NCBI GenBank assembly: GCA_937901895.1
Contig: CALGTD010000127.1
Coordinates: 1 to 20,475 of the forward strand
Origin: an uncultured Spartobacteria bacterium
GTDB taxonomy: Bacteria > Verrucomicrobiota > Verrucomicrobiia > Chthoniobacterales > JAATET01
Reading direction: 5' to 3'
DNA: 20,475 nt
Shown: positions 13,756-20,475 of the stretch, in pieces
Layout of the letters: each line of letters starts with the position of its first letter
How positions within the stretch are numbered: the first letter of the stretch is position 1
The notes under the pieces: generated by a model
Told to the model about the DNA's origin: nothing
What the model saw: the letters and a program-made list of their open reading frames with translations, nothing else
Databases searched by the model: none
Translations under genes and position numbers: made by a program

Positions 13756-15420
13756 ATGAGCCTCGAAAGACTGTCCAGGAGAAGCCGAGCGGCTAGCGGC
13801 CCAGCGAAGGCCGGAGACGGAATCCGTCAAAACAGCCATAAGGATTCCGGAACCTCCTGCGGGGTGGTCGTGGACGGCATGTTCAGAAGTGGCATCCAAA
13901 TAACCGAAGAGATCTCCGTTGGCGGATCGCAGAGATCAATCCGCAATTCAAGTCGTGACCTGACTCACGACAAGGTTGTCGGAGCCAGCGGAGAAGTCGG
14001 AGTCCTTCATAGTAGTGTTGATCTGTGGGACAGCAAAACCCACGGGGAGCGAAGGGAGGACACTCGTCTCGATGCGGAGGAAAGAAGGGTAGGACACGGT
14101 GATGGTCCCAAGGGACTACCAACGCCGGATAAAGTTCGGAAACTTCAGACCACGCTATATCGGAAGGCGAAAGCGGATCCGAGTTATCGGTTCTGGAGTC
14201 TTTACGGGGAAATTCTCCGTGAGGACGTGTTGGCGGAGGCGTGGCAACGCGTCTCCCGAAACGGGGGCGCGGCGGGCGTCGATGGAAAAACCATCGATGA
14301 AATCGCGGCGACCTCGGAACAGTTGGAAAAGTGGCTGGCGGAATTGAGGGCGGAGTTGCGCGACAAGTGTTACTCGCCATCACCCGTCCGCCGCGTCCTG
14401 ATTCCCAAGGCAAGCGGTGGTCAGCGTCCGCTGGGTATCCCCACGGTCAAGGATCGTGTGGCGCAAATGGCGGCGTATCTGGTGCTGATGCCCATCTTCG
14501 AGGCGGACTTCCATCCGCATTCGTATGGGTTTCGGCCCAAGCGTCGCGCCCAGCAGGCCGTCGAAGCCATCCGTGACACTTTGCGGAAAGGTAAAACCGA
14601 GGTGATCGATGCGGACTTGTCGAAATACTTCGACACGATCCCGCATTCGTCGCTTCTCCGGCAGCTTGCCAAACGAATCAGCGACGGAGCGGTTCTGTCG
14701 CTGATCAAGCAGTGGTTGAAAGCACCGGTCGTGGAGGAAAGAGAGGACGGACGCCGGGTGTGCATCGGCAATCGTTGTGGCACCCCGCAGGGAGGAGTGA
14801 TTTCTCCGCTGCTCGCGAATGTCTATCTCAATCCACTCGATCACGCCGTCAATCAATGTGCCGAACGTCCCACCTTGATTCGATACGCGGATGATTTTGT
14901 CATCCTGTGTCGGCCGGGACAGGGCGAACGGCTGCAAGCCCGGTTACACCGGTGGCTGAACGCTCGAGGGTTGGAACTCAACACCGAGAAGACGAGGCGG
15001 TTTCGTGTCCATCACGAATCACTCGACTTTCTCGGATTTACCACCCTGTGGCGGGACAGCAAATCGGAGAGGACAAAACCGTATTGGCATGTGCAACCCA
15101 GTCGGCAAAGTCAGCGGCGACTCCGGCAAAGCTTGAAGGAAATGACTCATCGTCGAACCCATCAAGTGGAAACCGCGGTTCTCGTGGGTCACATCAACCG
15201 GCTGGTCAGAGGATGGGGTAATTACTTCTACCACGGCAATTGCTCAACGGTGTTTAGCCGCACGAACGAATACGCCAGGGAACGCCTGCGTATTTGGTTG
15301 TGCAGAAAACACAACGGGTTCATTAGCTGCCGGCACCGTCATTATCCTGCCCGACGACTGCACGAACAATACGGCCTTTATCAACTGCCCCTGACCGCAC
15401 CGTGGAAAAGGCCCACATGA
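13756..15420 (+). CDS. ltrA: group II intron reverse transcriptase/maturase
   Basis: Multifunctional intron protein that helps splicing and copies the intron during retrohoming. In the long frame of 554 residues, the family sequence begins near residue 123 (KVRKLQTTLYRKAKADPSYRF), then RT blocks KGAAGVDG-like (GGAAGVDG), IPKASGGQRPLGIPT, ADLSKYFDTIPH, GTPQGGVISPLLANVYL and catalytic YADD at 377-380. The maturase (X) domain follows, with a GIIM-like stretch VRGWGNYFYHGNCSTVF near the end. No HNH endonuclease domain is visible. The first 110 or so residues overlap ribozyme domains and no ATG, GTG or TTG precedes the conserved region closely; the ATG at 13879 is an alternative start. I cannot fix the true start. 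Confidence 0.9.
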   Translation: MSLERLSRRSRAASGPAKAGDGIRQNSHKDSGTSCGVVVDGMFRSGIQITEEISVGGSQRSIRNSSRDLTHDKVVGASGEVGVLHSSVDLWDSKTHGERREDTRLDAEERRVGHGDGPKGLPTPDKVRKLQTTLYRKAKADPSYRFWSLYGEILREDVLAEAWQRVSRNGGAAGVDGKTIDEIAATSEQLEKWLAELRAELRDKCYSPSPVRRVLIPKASGGQRPLGIPTVKDRVAQMAAYLVLMPIFEADFHPHSYGFRPKRRAQQAVEAIRDTLRKGKTEVIDADLSKYFDTIPHSSLLRQLAKRISDGAVLSLIKQWLKAPVVEEREDGRRVCIGNRCGTPQGGVISPLLANVYLNPLDHAVNQCAERPTLIRYADDFVILCRPGQGERLQARLHRWLNARGLELNTEKTRRFRVHHESLDFLGFTTLWRDSKSERTKPYWHVQPSRQSQRRLRQSLKEMTHRRTHQVETAVLVGHINRLVRGWGNYFYHGNCSTVFSRTNEYARERLRIWLCRKHNGFISCRHRHYPARRLHEQYGLYQLPLTAPWKRPT

Positions 15421-15445
15421 AAACGCATCCGATGAATGAGCCCGG

Positions 15446-15483
15446 AAAGCCGTGTGCGAGAAAACCGCATGCACGGTTTGATG
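15446..15483 (+). ncRNA. group II intron domain V
   Basis: A compact hairpin with arms AAGCCGTGTGCG and CGCATGCACGGTTT around a GAGAAAAC loop has the form of domain V, with the catalytic AGC triad at its base. It starts 25 bases after the maturase stop codon and is followed by GAGGGG and the domain VI stem. Confidence 0.75.
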
Positions 15484-15580
15484 AGGGGCGGGAGATAGAC
15501 GGTCATTGGCCTCGGCCTCTCAATCCGTCGTCTCCTGCCTACTCTACCCGAAGCAAACCGATTCTCTCTCAACTCTAAAA

Positions 15581-15601
15581 TTATTTAACCACGTTAAATA
15601 A
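15581..15601. promoter_or_regulatory. perfect palindrome over the start of the mobilization operon
   Basis: Arms TTATTTAAC (15581-15589) and GTTAAATAA (15593-15601) are exact inverted copies around CAC. The palindrome ends one base before the ATG of the ribbon-helix-helix gene and takes the place of a Shine-Dalgarno sequence. The most likely role is an operator at which that protein represses its own operon. It is AT-rich in a GC-rich region. Confidence 0.55.
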
Positions 15602-15602
15602 A

Positions 15603-15833
15603 ATGCCACGTCGCACCGCTCCCGGCACATCCGTATTCTCCCTCGACGTCACCCACGAAGCGAAATTTCGCTTCGCCGAGCTTCACGAACGTCTCGGTTT
15701 CAAAAAGAAATCCGAGACGTTCGAGGCCATCGTCTATGCGGTTTCCACGCGGGACAAAATCGATCCCCATGCCATCGAACGCATCGAGCGCAAGCTCGAC
15801 AGCCTGATGGAGCACCTGGAGGACTTCGCGTGA
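15603..15833 (+). CDS. ribbon-helix-helix mobilization accessory protein (MobC-like)
   Basis: A 76-residue protein. A beta-strand VFSLDVT (11-17) is followed by two helices, with the turn LGFKKKSETFEAIVYA typical of ribbon-helix-helix DNA-binding proteins. Its end (AIERIERKLDSLMEHLEDF) is a short coiled coil. Small proteins of this type sit before relaxase genes, bind the origin of transfer or the operon promoter, and form the relaxosome. It overlaps the relaxase start (GTGA). The palindrome touching its start codon suggests autoregulation. Confidence 0.65.
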   Translation: MPRRTAPGTSVFSLDVTHEAKFRFAELHERLGFKKKSETFEAIVYAVSTRDKIDPHAIERIERKLDSLMEHLEDFA

Positions 15834-16963
15834 AAAACGGAATGATCTTTCCGTTCAAGACAACGTGGCGGTCCCGCCTCGATCTGGAGTATCTCGACGA
15901 GACGTCGGATCGGAAAATTTCCGTCCGCCAACGCGAAGGGGAGCGACTGGAAAACTCCGGCGTCGGCAGGAAACTCAAACAATTCGCGGACTACGCCTCG
16001 AAGGAAACGCTGGGGCAGGTTCACGCCGGGGGATTCCTTCATCACACGATCCTCACGAACCCGGACGGCTCCCGTTCCTCCCCATCGCAGCTCGGCAACG
16101 AGGAACGCAAACGCCGCATTTCCGCGGCATGGTTCGATCATCTTCGCCGATTCCCTTCGTCCTCGGAAAACCCGGTTATTCAGCACCGCCTTGTTTTCAC
16201 GATGTCGTCGGCATTTCACGACAAGCTGGTGGAATCCGATATCAATCCCGACCGCGTCTTGCAGGCCACGATGAAAAAGATCATGCGGAAATTCGCGGAG
16301 AGATTTCATCCGCACGACGCCATTGGCTACGCCTACGGCATTCATCACGACACGGATAATCTACACGTTCATGTCGCGCTCTGCCCGCGCACCGCAAAGG
16401 GCGCTTACGTGGGATGCAGCATGTCCCGCTCAAACACGTCCGGTAACAGGAATCAGATGGCCTATTTGAAAGCGTGCTTTGAACGGGAAAACCAGCGGTG
16501 GGAGCAGATTCTTGATTCCCCGGAAAAGCTGCGCGAGCAGCTTTCTAAGCGGATGGACGCCGACAAACTTCTGTTCGCTCCGCGCCTGACGGCCTCGCAC
16601 TTGGAAGCATTGCTAAATGCGCAGACCGCCGAGGCGATCCGCCTCCAAAATTCCTATCAGAGCATTCGCAATCTTGAGGCGGCCATTGTCGCGAAGCGGC
16701 AGTTTCTCGTGACTCAGCGAAACGCAAATTTTGTTTCGCGGCTCGTCGGCCGACGCAAACCGAAGCTCAGCCGCACGGTGGAGAAACTCGCCGCCACCGT
16801 GGATCGGCGTTCGTTGCGCGAAATGCAGAACCTCCTCTTCAAAATCAAACGCGGCTACCGCGCCGCCCACAAACGCTACTCAAAAACCTACGGGTTCCGT
16901 TCCTATGCCAATCGACAGACCCTTACGCAGACCGAACATCGGCGGCAAACCCACGACCTCTGA
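15830..16963 (+). CDS. HUH relaxase (MOBP/MOBQ-like)
   Basis: A 377-residue relaxase that would nick one DNA strand at the origin of transfer and stay bound to it. The HUH motif is clear: GIHHDTDNLHVHVALCP (161-177), with His169 and His171 as the metal ligands, and the D-T-D-N spacing is that of mobilization relaxases. The catalytic Tyr is not certain; several Tyr lie in the first 60 residues. The GTG at 15830 overlaps the previous stop. The C-terminal third (about 215-377) is helical and basic, possibly contacting the coupling protein. The small next ORF overlaps its end. Confidence 0.88.
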   Translation: MKNGMIFPFKTTWRSRLDLEYLDETSDRKISVRQREGERLENSGVGRKLKQFADYASKETLGQVHAGGFLHHTILTNPDGSRSSPSQLGNEERKRRISAAWFDHLRRFPSSSENPVIQHRLVFTMSSAFHDKLVESDINPDRVLQATMKKIMRKFAERFHPHDAIGYAYGIHHDTDNLHVHVALCPRTAKGAYVGCSMSRSNTSGNRNQMAYLKACFERENQRWEQILDSPEKLREQLSKRMDADKLLFAPRLTASHLEALLNAQTAEAIRLQNSYQSIRNLEAAIVAKRQFLVTQRNANFVSRLVGRRKPKLSRTVEKLAATVDRRSLREMQNLLFKIKRGYRAAHKRYSKTYGFRSYANRQTLTQTEHRRQTHDL

Positions 16964-17159
16964 GTTTGTGATTTGCCAGAATTTCGTGTTCCGGCCCGCC
17001 GCCGTGGATGGATTTTCCCATCAGACCTACGAGGACAATTCCGCGGTGACGATCGTGAATTTCAAAGGTTACACGCAGAGCATTTCCGATTCGGAAGGCC
17101 GACTGTTCGATTTCCTGAAGGCCACCTTCAACCCCGGCGCGGTCGATGAAAATTCTTGA
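16905..17159 (+). CDS. small hypothetical protein between relaxase and coupling protein
   Basis: An 84-residue ORF that starts 59 bases inside the relaxase gene and overlaps the coupling protein start by 14 bases. The N-terminal 15 residues are basic; the rest (FVFRPAAVDGFSHQTYEDNS and onward) looks like a small beta-structured domain. No family is recognised. The frame remains open before 16905, but there it is a shadow of the relaxase. The double overlap suggests that it belongs to the conserved mobilization operon. Confidence 0.6.
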   Translation: MPIDRPLRRPNIGGKPTTSEFVICQNFVFRPAAVDGFSHQTYEDNSAVTIVNFKGYTQSISDSEGRLFDFLKATFNPGAVDENS

Positions 17160-18702
17160 TGCTCTCATTTGCGCCGTGTGTCTGGCCGGGACGCTGGCCG
17201 GATATTTCCTCCTCGTGCCTCCGGTTTCATTCGGCGTCATCGGACTGTGCGCGGCTTTTGCTGCGTGGAGTTTCTTCGCGACCGACAATTCCGGGCGGAT
17301 TGTGGTCCGGCTCGGCGGCCTGAGCTGGACGCTGGAGGATTTCGTTCGAGGCTGGCTCATCACCGGGCGGACCGGCAGCGGAAAGACGCAATGCGCGATC
17401 AATGCCATCACGTTCCAGATTTTCCAGAACGTCCCGAATTGGGGCGGCATCTGTCTCGATCAAAAAGGACTCTATTGGGAAATCCTGACGAAGATGGCCA
17501 CGCACTTCGAGCGAGGGAACGATCTCATTTTGCTGCAAACCCGGCCGACCGGAAAGGACATGCTCTGGCGTTCGCCTCACACGATCAACATCACCGGCAA
17601 TCTGAACGTCCCCGCCTCGACTTACGCGAAGGTGATCGTGGACACCGCTGTGTCCCTCATGGGCGGGCGCGGGAATCCGTTTTTTAGCACCAAGGCCCAG
17701 CTCGCGATTCAAACAGGATTTGAAATCCTCCGCCACGTCGATGCTTACGTGACCATTCCAAACATTCATCGGCTGTTACTTAATCCCGAGGACAGCAACG
17801 CCATGATGCAAGACCTCATGGAAATGGGCGACGAGCGTTCACTGGAATTGCTCACGGCTTTTCGAGACGGCTATCTGGGGCAACCGACGGAGCAGTTGGG
17901 CGGCGTTCAGGGAACATTGAGCAACTATCTCGATTTCTTTCTCAATCCGGAAATCGCGGAAGTCTTTTGTGCAAACGAGCCGACTTTTTCCGTCTCCGAG
18001 ATCGACGACGGGAAAATCGTCTGCATCGCCATGCCCCAAAAATTTCAGAGCGAGCGACTATATATCAATACGATCCTGAAACTCTCCTATTATTTTCACG
18101 CGCTCAGCCGGTTCGACAAACCTGCTGAGGAACGGGAGAAAGACAACCTCATCATTCTTTTTGCCGACGAAGGCCAGGAGATCATCACCGGCGCGGAATC
18201 TGCATTTGCGGACCATCGGGCGGCGGGCGTGATTCGCGAAGCGAAGGCGACCATCGTGCTCGCGACCCAAGCCTATACGTCCATTCTCGGAGCGCTCGAC
18301 AAACGCCATGCCGATGTCCTCATGCTGAATCTAAGCAATGAATTGATCTTTACCGTCGCCAATCACGATTCGGCTGTCATCGCCTCGAAGAATATCGGGG
18401 AGCGGGAAGTTGTCGAAAAAACGTGGGGATGGTCGGCGGGCAAACGCTCCTACAACTATCAGAAAAAGATCAAACCATTCTTCGAGGCGTATCAACTCCG
18501 AAAACTGCCGAAGTTTACCGCCGTCATCCGGCATTGTGAAAAGCCGTTTCGCAAACGGCTCATTCCGCCGATCCAGCCGGACGGCCGTTTCCCGCGCTGG
18601 TTTACCGGCTCCCGGCCCGACTACGCCGTGCGCCAGTGGTTCAAAGACAAAATCAATCCGCCATCCAGCCATGAAAAATCCCGCCCTCATCGAACATCTT
18701 AA
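17146..18702 (+). CDS. VirD4/TraG-type coupling protein
   Basis: A 518-residue ATPase that would link the relaxosome to a type IV secretion channel. Two N-terminal membrane helices (about residues 3-23 and 27-46) are followed by a RecA-like ATPase domain: Walker A GRTGSGKT at 74-81 and Walker B ILFADEGQ with D341 and E342. The motif WLITGRTGSGKTQ and the segment ATQAYTSILGAL resemble the TraD/VirD4 family. The last 31 bases overlap the AAA+ gene start. It lacks any visible neighbouring VirB-type channel genes. Confidence 0.9.
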   Translation: MKILDALICAVCLAGTLAGYFLLVPPVSFGVIGLCAAFAAWSFFATDNSGRIVVRLGGLSWTLEDFVRGWLITGRTGSGKTQCAINAITFQIFQNVPNWGGICLDQKGLYWEILTKMATHFERGNDLILLQTRPTGKDMLWRSPHTINITGNLNVPASTYAKVIVDTAVSLMGGRGNPFFSTKAQLAIQTGFEILRHVDAYVTIPNIHRLLLNPEDSNAMMQDLMEMGDERSLELLTAFRDGYLGQPTEQLGGVQGTLSNYLDFFLNPEIAEVFCANEPTFSVSEIDDGKIVCIAMPQKFQSERLYINTILKLSYYFHALSRFDKPAEEREKDNLIILFADEGQEIITGAESAFADHRAAGVIREAKATIVLATQAYTSILGALDKRHADVLMLNLSNELIFTVANHDSAVIASKNIGEREVVEKTWGWSAGKRSYNYQKKIKPFFEAYQLRKLPKFTAVIRHCEKPFRKRLIPPIQPDGRFPRWFTGSRPDYAVRQWFKDKINPPSSHEKSRPHRTS

Positions 18703-19591
18703 TGGCCTTGAGCCGCACCTGTTTTCCAAGATCAAAGGCCAAGGCCACGCCATTCCCCGCGTGTGCTCCGTGCTGGAACGCGGCCAGTTTGGATTGCAGC
18801 CGCCGGGCAAGCCGCTTGGCTCGTTCCTGTTTCTCGGGCCGACGGGGGTGGGGAAAACGGAAACGACCTTGGAATTCTCCCGATACCTCTTTGGTGAGGA
18901 CTCTATATTTCGATTCGATATGTCGGAATTTCTTCATCTGGACGCGGTGAAGCTGTTCATAGGCGACGAAACCGGCAATCCCGGACGCCTCGGAAAAGTC
19001 CTTTCGGGGCACCGCTACGGTGTTCTTCTCTTCGATGAAATCGAAAAGGCGCACCGCCTGATCTGGGATCTCTTTTTGCAGATGCTTGATGCGGCGCACA
19101 TTACTCTTGCCGATCATCGGACTTACGATCTTTCTGGGTTCTATATCGTTTGCACGAGCAACATCGGTTCGCAGCTCCTTCTGCGCCCCACGCGGTTGCC
19201 GTTTGCCACGTTGGAACGGGCGGTGCTGGCGGAACTCCACCAATTTTTTCGCCCGGAGCTTATCGGACGCTTTGACGAAAAGATCGTTTTCAAACCATTG
19301 TCCCCGGACACCCAGCGTGAAATCGGCCAACTCGTCATTTCCGAGGAACTGGCTCGCTTTCGGGCACAGGGTATTGACCTCACTATATCCGAATCCGCCT
19401 TCGAGTTCCTCGTGAGGAGAGGCATTCATAAGGCGCTGGGTGCCCGCCCCATGAAGAGAACTGCACAAAAATTCATCGGTGACGCGATCCGGCACGCCCT
19501 GAAATCGGGTCGCCCGCCTACGGGCACACTCACCATTTCAATGACCTCCGACTGCCTGTATCTTTCCCCGGTTGGAGAGGGCGCGCTGTAG
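18671..19591 (+). CDS. single-domain ClpA/ClpB-like AAA+ ATPase
   Basis: A 306-residue AAA+ protein equal to the D2 module of ClpA/ClpB. Visible are Walker A GPTGVGKT (56-63), Walker B LLFDEIEKAH (119-128), sensor 1 CTSNIGS (161-167), an arginine-finger region FRPELIGRFDE (near 193-203) and sensor 2 GARPMKR (247-253), followed by the C-terminal helical domain. It has no N domain, D1 ring, M-domain or IGF loop for ClpP. The start at 18671 overlaps the coupling protein gene; an upstream frame extension is a shadow. Its place directly behind relaxase and coupling protein suggests a transfer role such as unfolding the relaxase or remodelling the relaxosome. Confidence 0.88.
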   Translation: MKNPALIEHLNGLEPHLFSKIKGQGHAIPRVCSVLERGQFGLQPPGKPLGSFLFLGPTGVGKTETTLEFSRYLFGEDSIFRFDMSEFLHLDAVKLFIGDETGNPGRLGKVLSGHRYGVLLFDEIEKAHRLIWDLFLQMLDAAHITLADHRTYDLSGFYIVCTSNIGSQLLLRPTRLPFATLERAVLAELHQFFRPELIGRFDEKIVFKPLSPDTQREIGQLVISEELARFRAQGIDLTISESAFEFLVRRGIHKALGARPMKRTAQKFIGDAIRHALKSGRPPTGTLTISMTSDCLYLSPVGEGAL

Positions 19592-19634
19592 CCGTCACGC
19601 CCGACTGATGCTCGACAGTCCTTGTTGCTACGGC

Positions 19635-20105
19635 TTAGGCATTCGCCAGAGCTGCGGTTTCCTTGCACGCACCGTTCGGATGGTCCGTCTCAACGATGTA
19701 AGCGGCGCGAACGACCGCGCTCTCGGGAACGTGGCAGGTGCCTTCGATGAATTGAACCTCCACACTGAGACGAAGGAAGTTTTCCACGTCACCTTGGGGA
19801 GTTCGCAACACGACAGGGCCGGCTACATGAACAAGAGAATCGTCCTTTTCCAAAAGTTCGATCTGGAAAGAAACGACTTCCATCCTTGGCCTCCGAATTT
19901 GCGTCGGATCATATATGCCAAGGGCCAGTCGATTTTTTACAAAATCTAGTAGAGCGGTTTCTATTGCGGTCTCGGTGGCCGGCGGGATCTCAGACATCAA
20001 AAAATAAATAAACCGACCCCACAGGACAAGCAAGACCTCGACAATCGTCTGTTTTGATAAATTGATATGGCTATCGCGTTCCTCTTTTTCGCTATGCAGC
20101 CACAT
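19635..20105 (-). CDS. hypothetical protein following the MauE-like gene
   Basis: A 156-residue ORF on the minus strand. Its ATG at 20105 overlaps the stop of the MauE-like ORF by 14 bases. An internal ATG at 19997 would give 120 residues beginning MSEIPPATETAIETALLDFV. The first 40 residues contain a hydrophobic stretch (TIVEVLLVLWGRFIYFL) that could be a membrane anchor; the rest looks like a soluble alpha/beta domain. No family is recognised. It converges on the AAA+ gene, so it probably belongs to different DNA, either host chromosome or a separate cargo. Confidence 0.5.
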   Translation of the reverse strand: MWLHSEKEERDSHINLSKQTIVEVLLVLWGRFIYFLMSEIPPATETAIETALLDFVKNRLALGIYDPTQIRRPRMEVVSFQIELLEKDDSLVHVAGPVVLRTPQGDVENFLRLSVEVQFIEGTCHVPESAVVRAAYIVETDHPNGACKETAALANA

Positions 20106-20352
20106 TCGGGCTGTTTGCTATGACTTCGATGGAAGGCCGCGTCTTTTTGAAATTGGCTCGGTATGTCAACAAGGCCGCTGCAAGCAACAGCAAATCTCTT
20201 CCGAGCGAAAGCCAAGTTTTCAACGGTGAGGGTTTTCCGCTGCCGAAGCATCCGCAGTCGATGTTGTAGACCCATAGCCTGCTGACCTCGAACCGCCCTG
20301 CGATTGCCTTCGCTCGTTCCAGGGCGCGCAGCTCCCGATCTCTCAAATCCAT
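20092..20352 (-). pseudogene. truncated MauE/DoxX-like membrane protein
   Basis: An 86-residue ORF with the sequence DCGCFGSGKPSPLKTW followed by a membrane helix (SLGRDLLLLAAALLTY). The CGCFG motif with a downstream RDLLLL helix is that of MauE/methylamine-utilisation-type redox membrane proteins, which normally have about four helices and 130-180 residues. Here only the last helix and the cysteine motif remain; upstream sequence is charged and hydrophilic, so the N-terminal half is missing or frameshifted. A strong Shine-Dalgarno sequence AGGAGGAGG (20377-20369) precedes another ATG at 20362 in a different frame, which supports a frameshift. It lies outside the plus-strand backbone. Confidence 0.5.
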
Positions 20353-20475
20353 ACGTCTGCATCTTTTTCCTCCTCCTATGAGGAAAGCAGGTCGCCCTCT
20401 TAATGTATATAGTTAAATCAAAGGGTCTTTCCTAGATTAGAGGAGAAGAGCTGAGGTTTTTGATGAGTAAGGAAA

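Larger units (their letters stand above)
13600..15547 (+). mobile_element. group II intron (retroelement)
   Basis: The 5' end GTGCG at 13600 matches the bacterial group II consensus, followed by domain I sequence GGGTGAAAGTCCCACCC. The reverse transcriptase/maturase gene occupies domain IV. Domain V and a domain VI hairpin are recognisable at 15446-15483 and about 15484-15540. The 3' end is placed at CTACTCTAC (15547), uncertain by a few bases. It reads in the same direction as the mobilization genes and lies in the intergenic region before them. The bases left of the insertion form a stem-loop (13558-13591), a setting favoured by some intron classes; I do not assign a class. Confidence 0.85.

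Noticed and set aside
13514..13759. 81-residue ORF across the intron 5' boundary
   Set aside because: It joins intergenic DNA with intron domain I and therefore cannot be one gene; removing the intron leaves no recognisable continuation.
19997..20362. 121-residue minus-strand ORF with a strong Shine-Dalgarno sequence and a TGATG overlap with a downstream start
   Set aside because: It reads as low-complexity, basic sequence in a shifted frame over the recognisable CGCFG membrane motif. I keep the MauE-like frame but cannot fully exclude this one.
20463..20475. possible plus-strand start (MSKE) at the window edge with GAGG upstream
   Set aside because: Only four codons are visible, which is too little to claim a gene.

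Overview
The window is an integrative mobilizable (or conjugative) element of a GC-rich bacterium. Three features suggest Verrucomicrobiota or a relative, all by inference: the tyrosine recombinase type (active-site histidines replaced by Asn, tail AGN..HYRELVTP), the gene-cassette tail NKALQPTPSR, and a DxDGDG calcium-binding tail of the kind common in PVC bacteria. No rRNA or tRNA was seen to settle the taxonomy.

Layout. (1) 1-547, minus strand: an integron cassette array. One complete cassette encodes a four-helix membrane protein, its attC lies at 46-172, and the next cassette starts at the window edge. (2) 561-1939: an inverted repeat that could be an attachment core, the tyrosine recombinase and a strong hairpin terminator. 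(3) 1992-5079, minus strand: an AbiEii-type nucleotidyltransferase with an unrecognised partner, then an AlbA_2/Schlafen-type ATPase gene and a small ORF. (4) 5229-5477: an excisionase-like HTH protein. (5) 5683-9038, minus strand, visibly AT-richer: a two-gene operon of a long prokaryotic Argonaute with a degenerate PIWI active site, followed with a short overlap by a membrane protein. This is the best candidate for an exciting system. (6) 9245-12654: a plus-strand operon with many start/stop overlaps, comprising two regulators, a TOPRIM primase-like protein, small ORFs and an ArdC-type antirestriction protein. (7) 12676-13071: about 390 bp of back-to-back hairpins. (8) 13072-13410: a small minus-strand gene. 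(9) about 13600-15547: a group II intron with reverse transcriptase/maturase. (10) 15581-19591: the mobilization operon: palindromic operator, ribbon-helix-helix accessory protein, HUH relaxase, small ORF, type IV coupling protein and a single-domain ClpA/ClpB-like AAA+ ATPase. (11) 19635-20352, minus strand: a hypothetical gene and a truncated MauE-like membrane gene, possibly outside the element.

How it works together. The recombinase and excisionase-like protein would integrate and excise the element. The relaxase, coupling protein and AAA+ protein would deliver the strand; no mating-pair-formation genes are visible, so the pilus machinery lies outside the window or is borrowed. ArdC and the primase would protect and convert incoming single-stranded DNA. 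The block between recombinase and backbone looks like a defence cargo region. I infer that the Argonaute senses invading nucleic acid through a guide and triggers the membrane protein.
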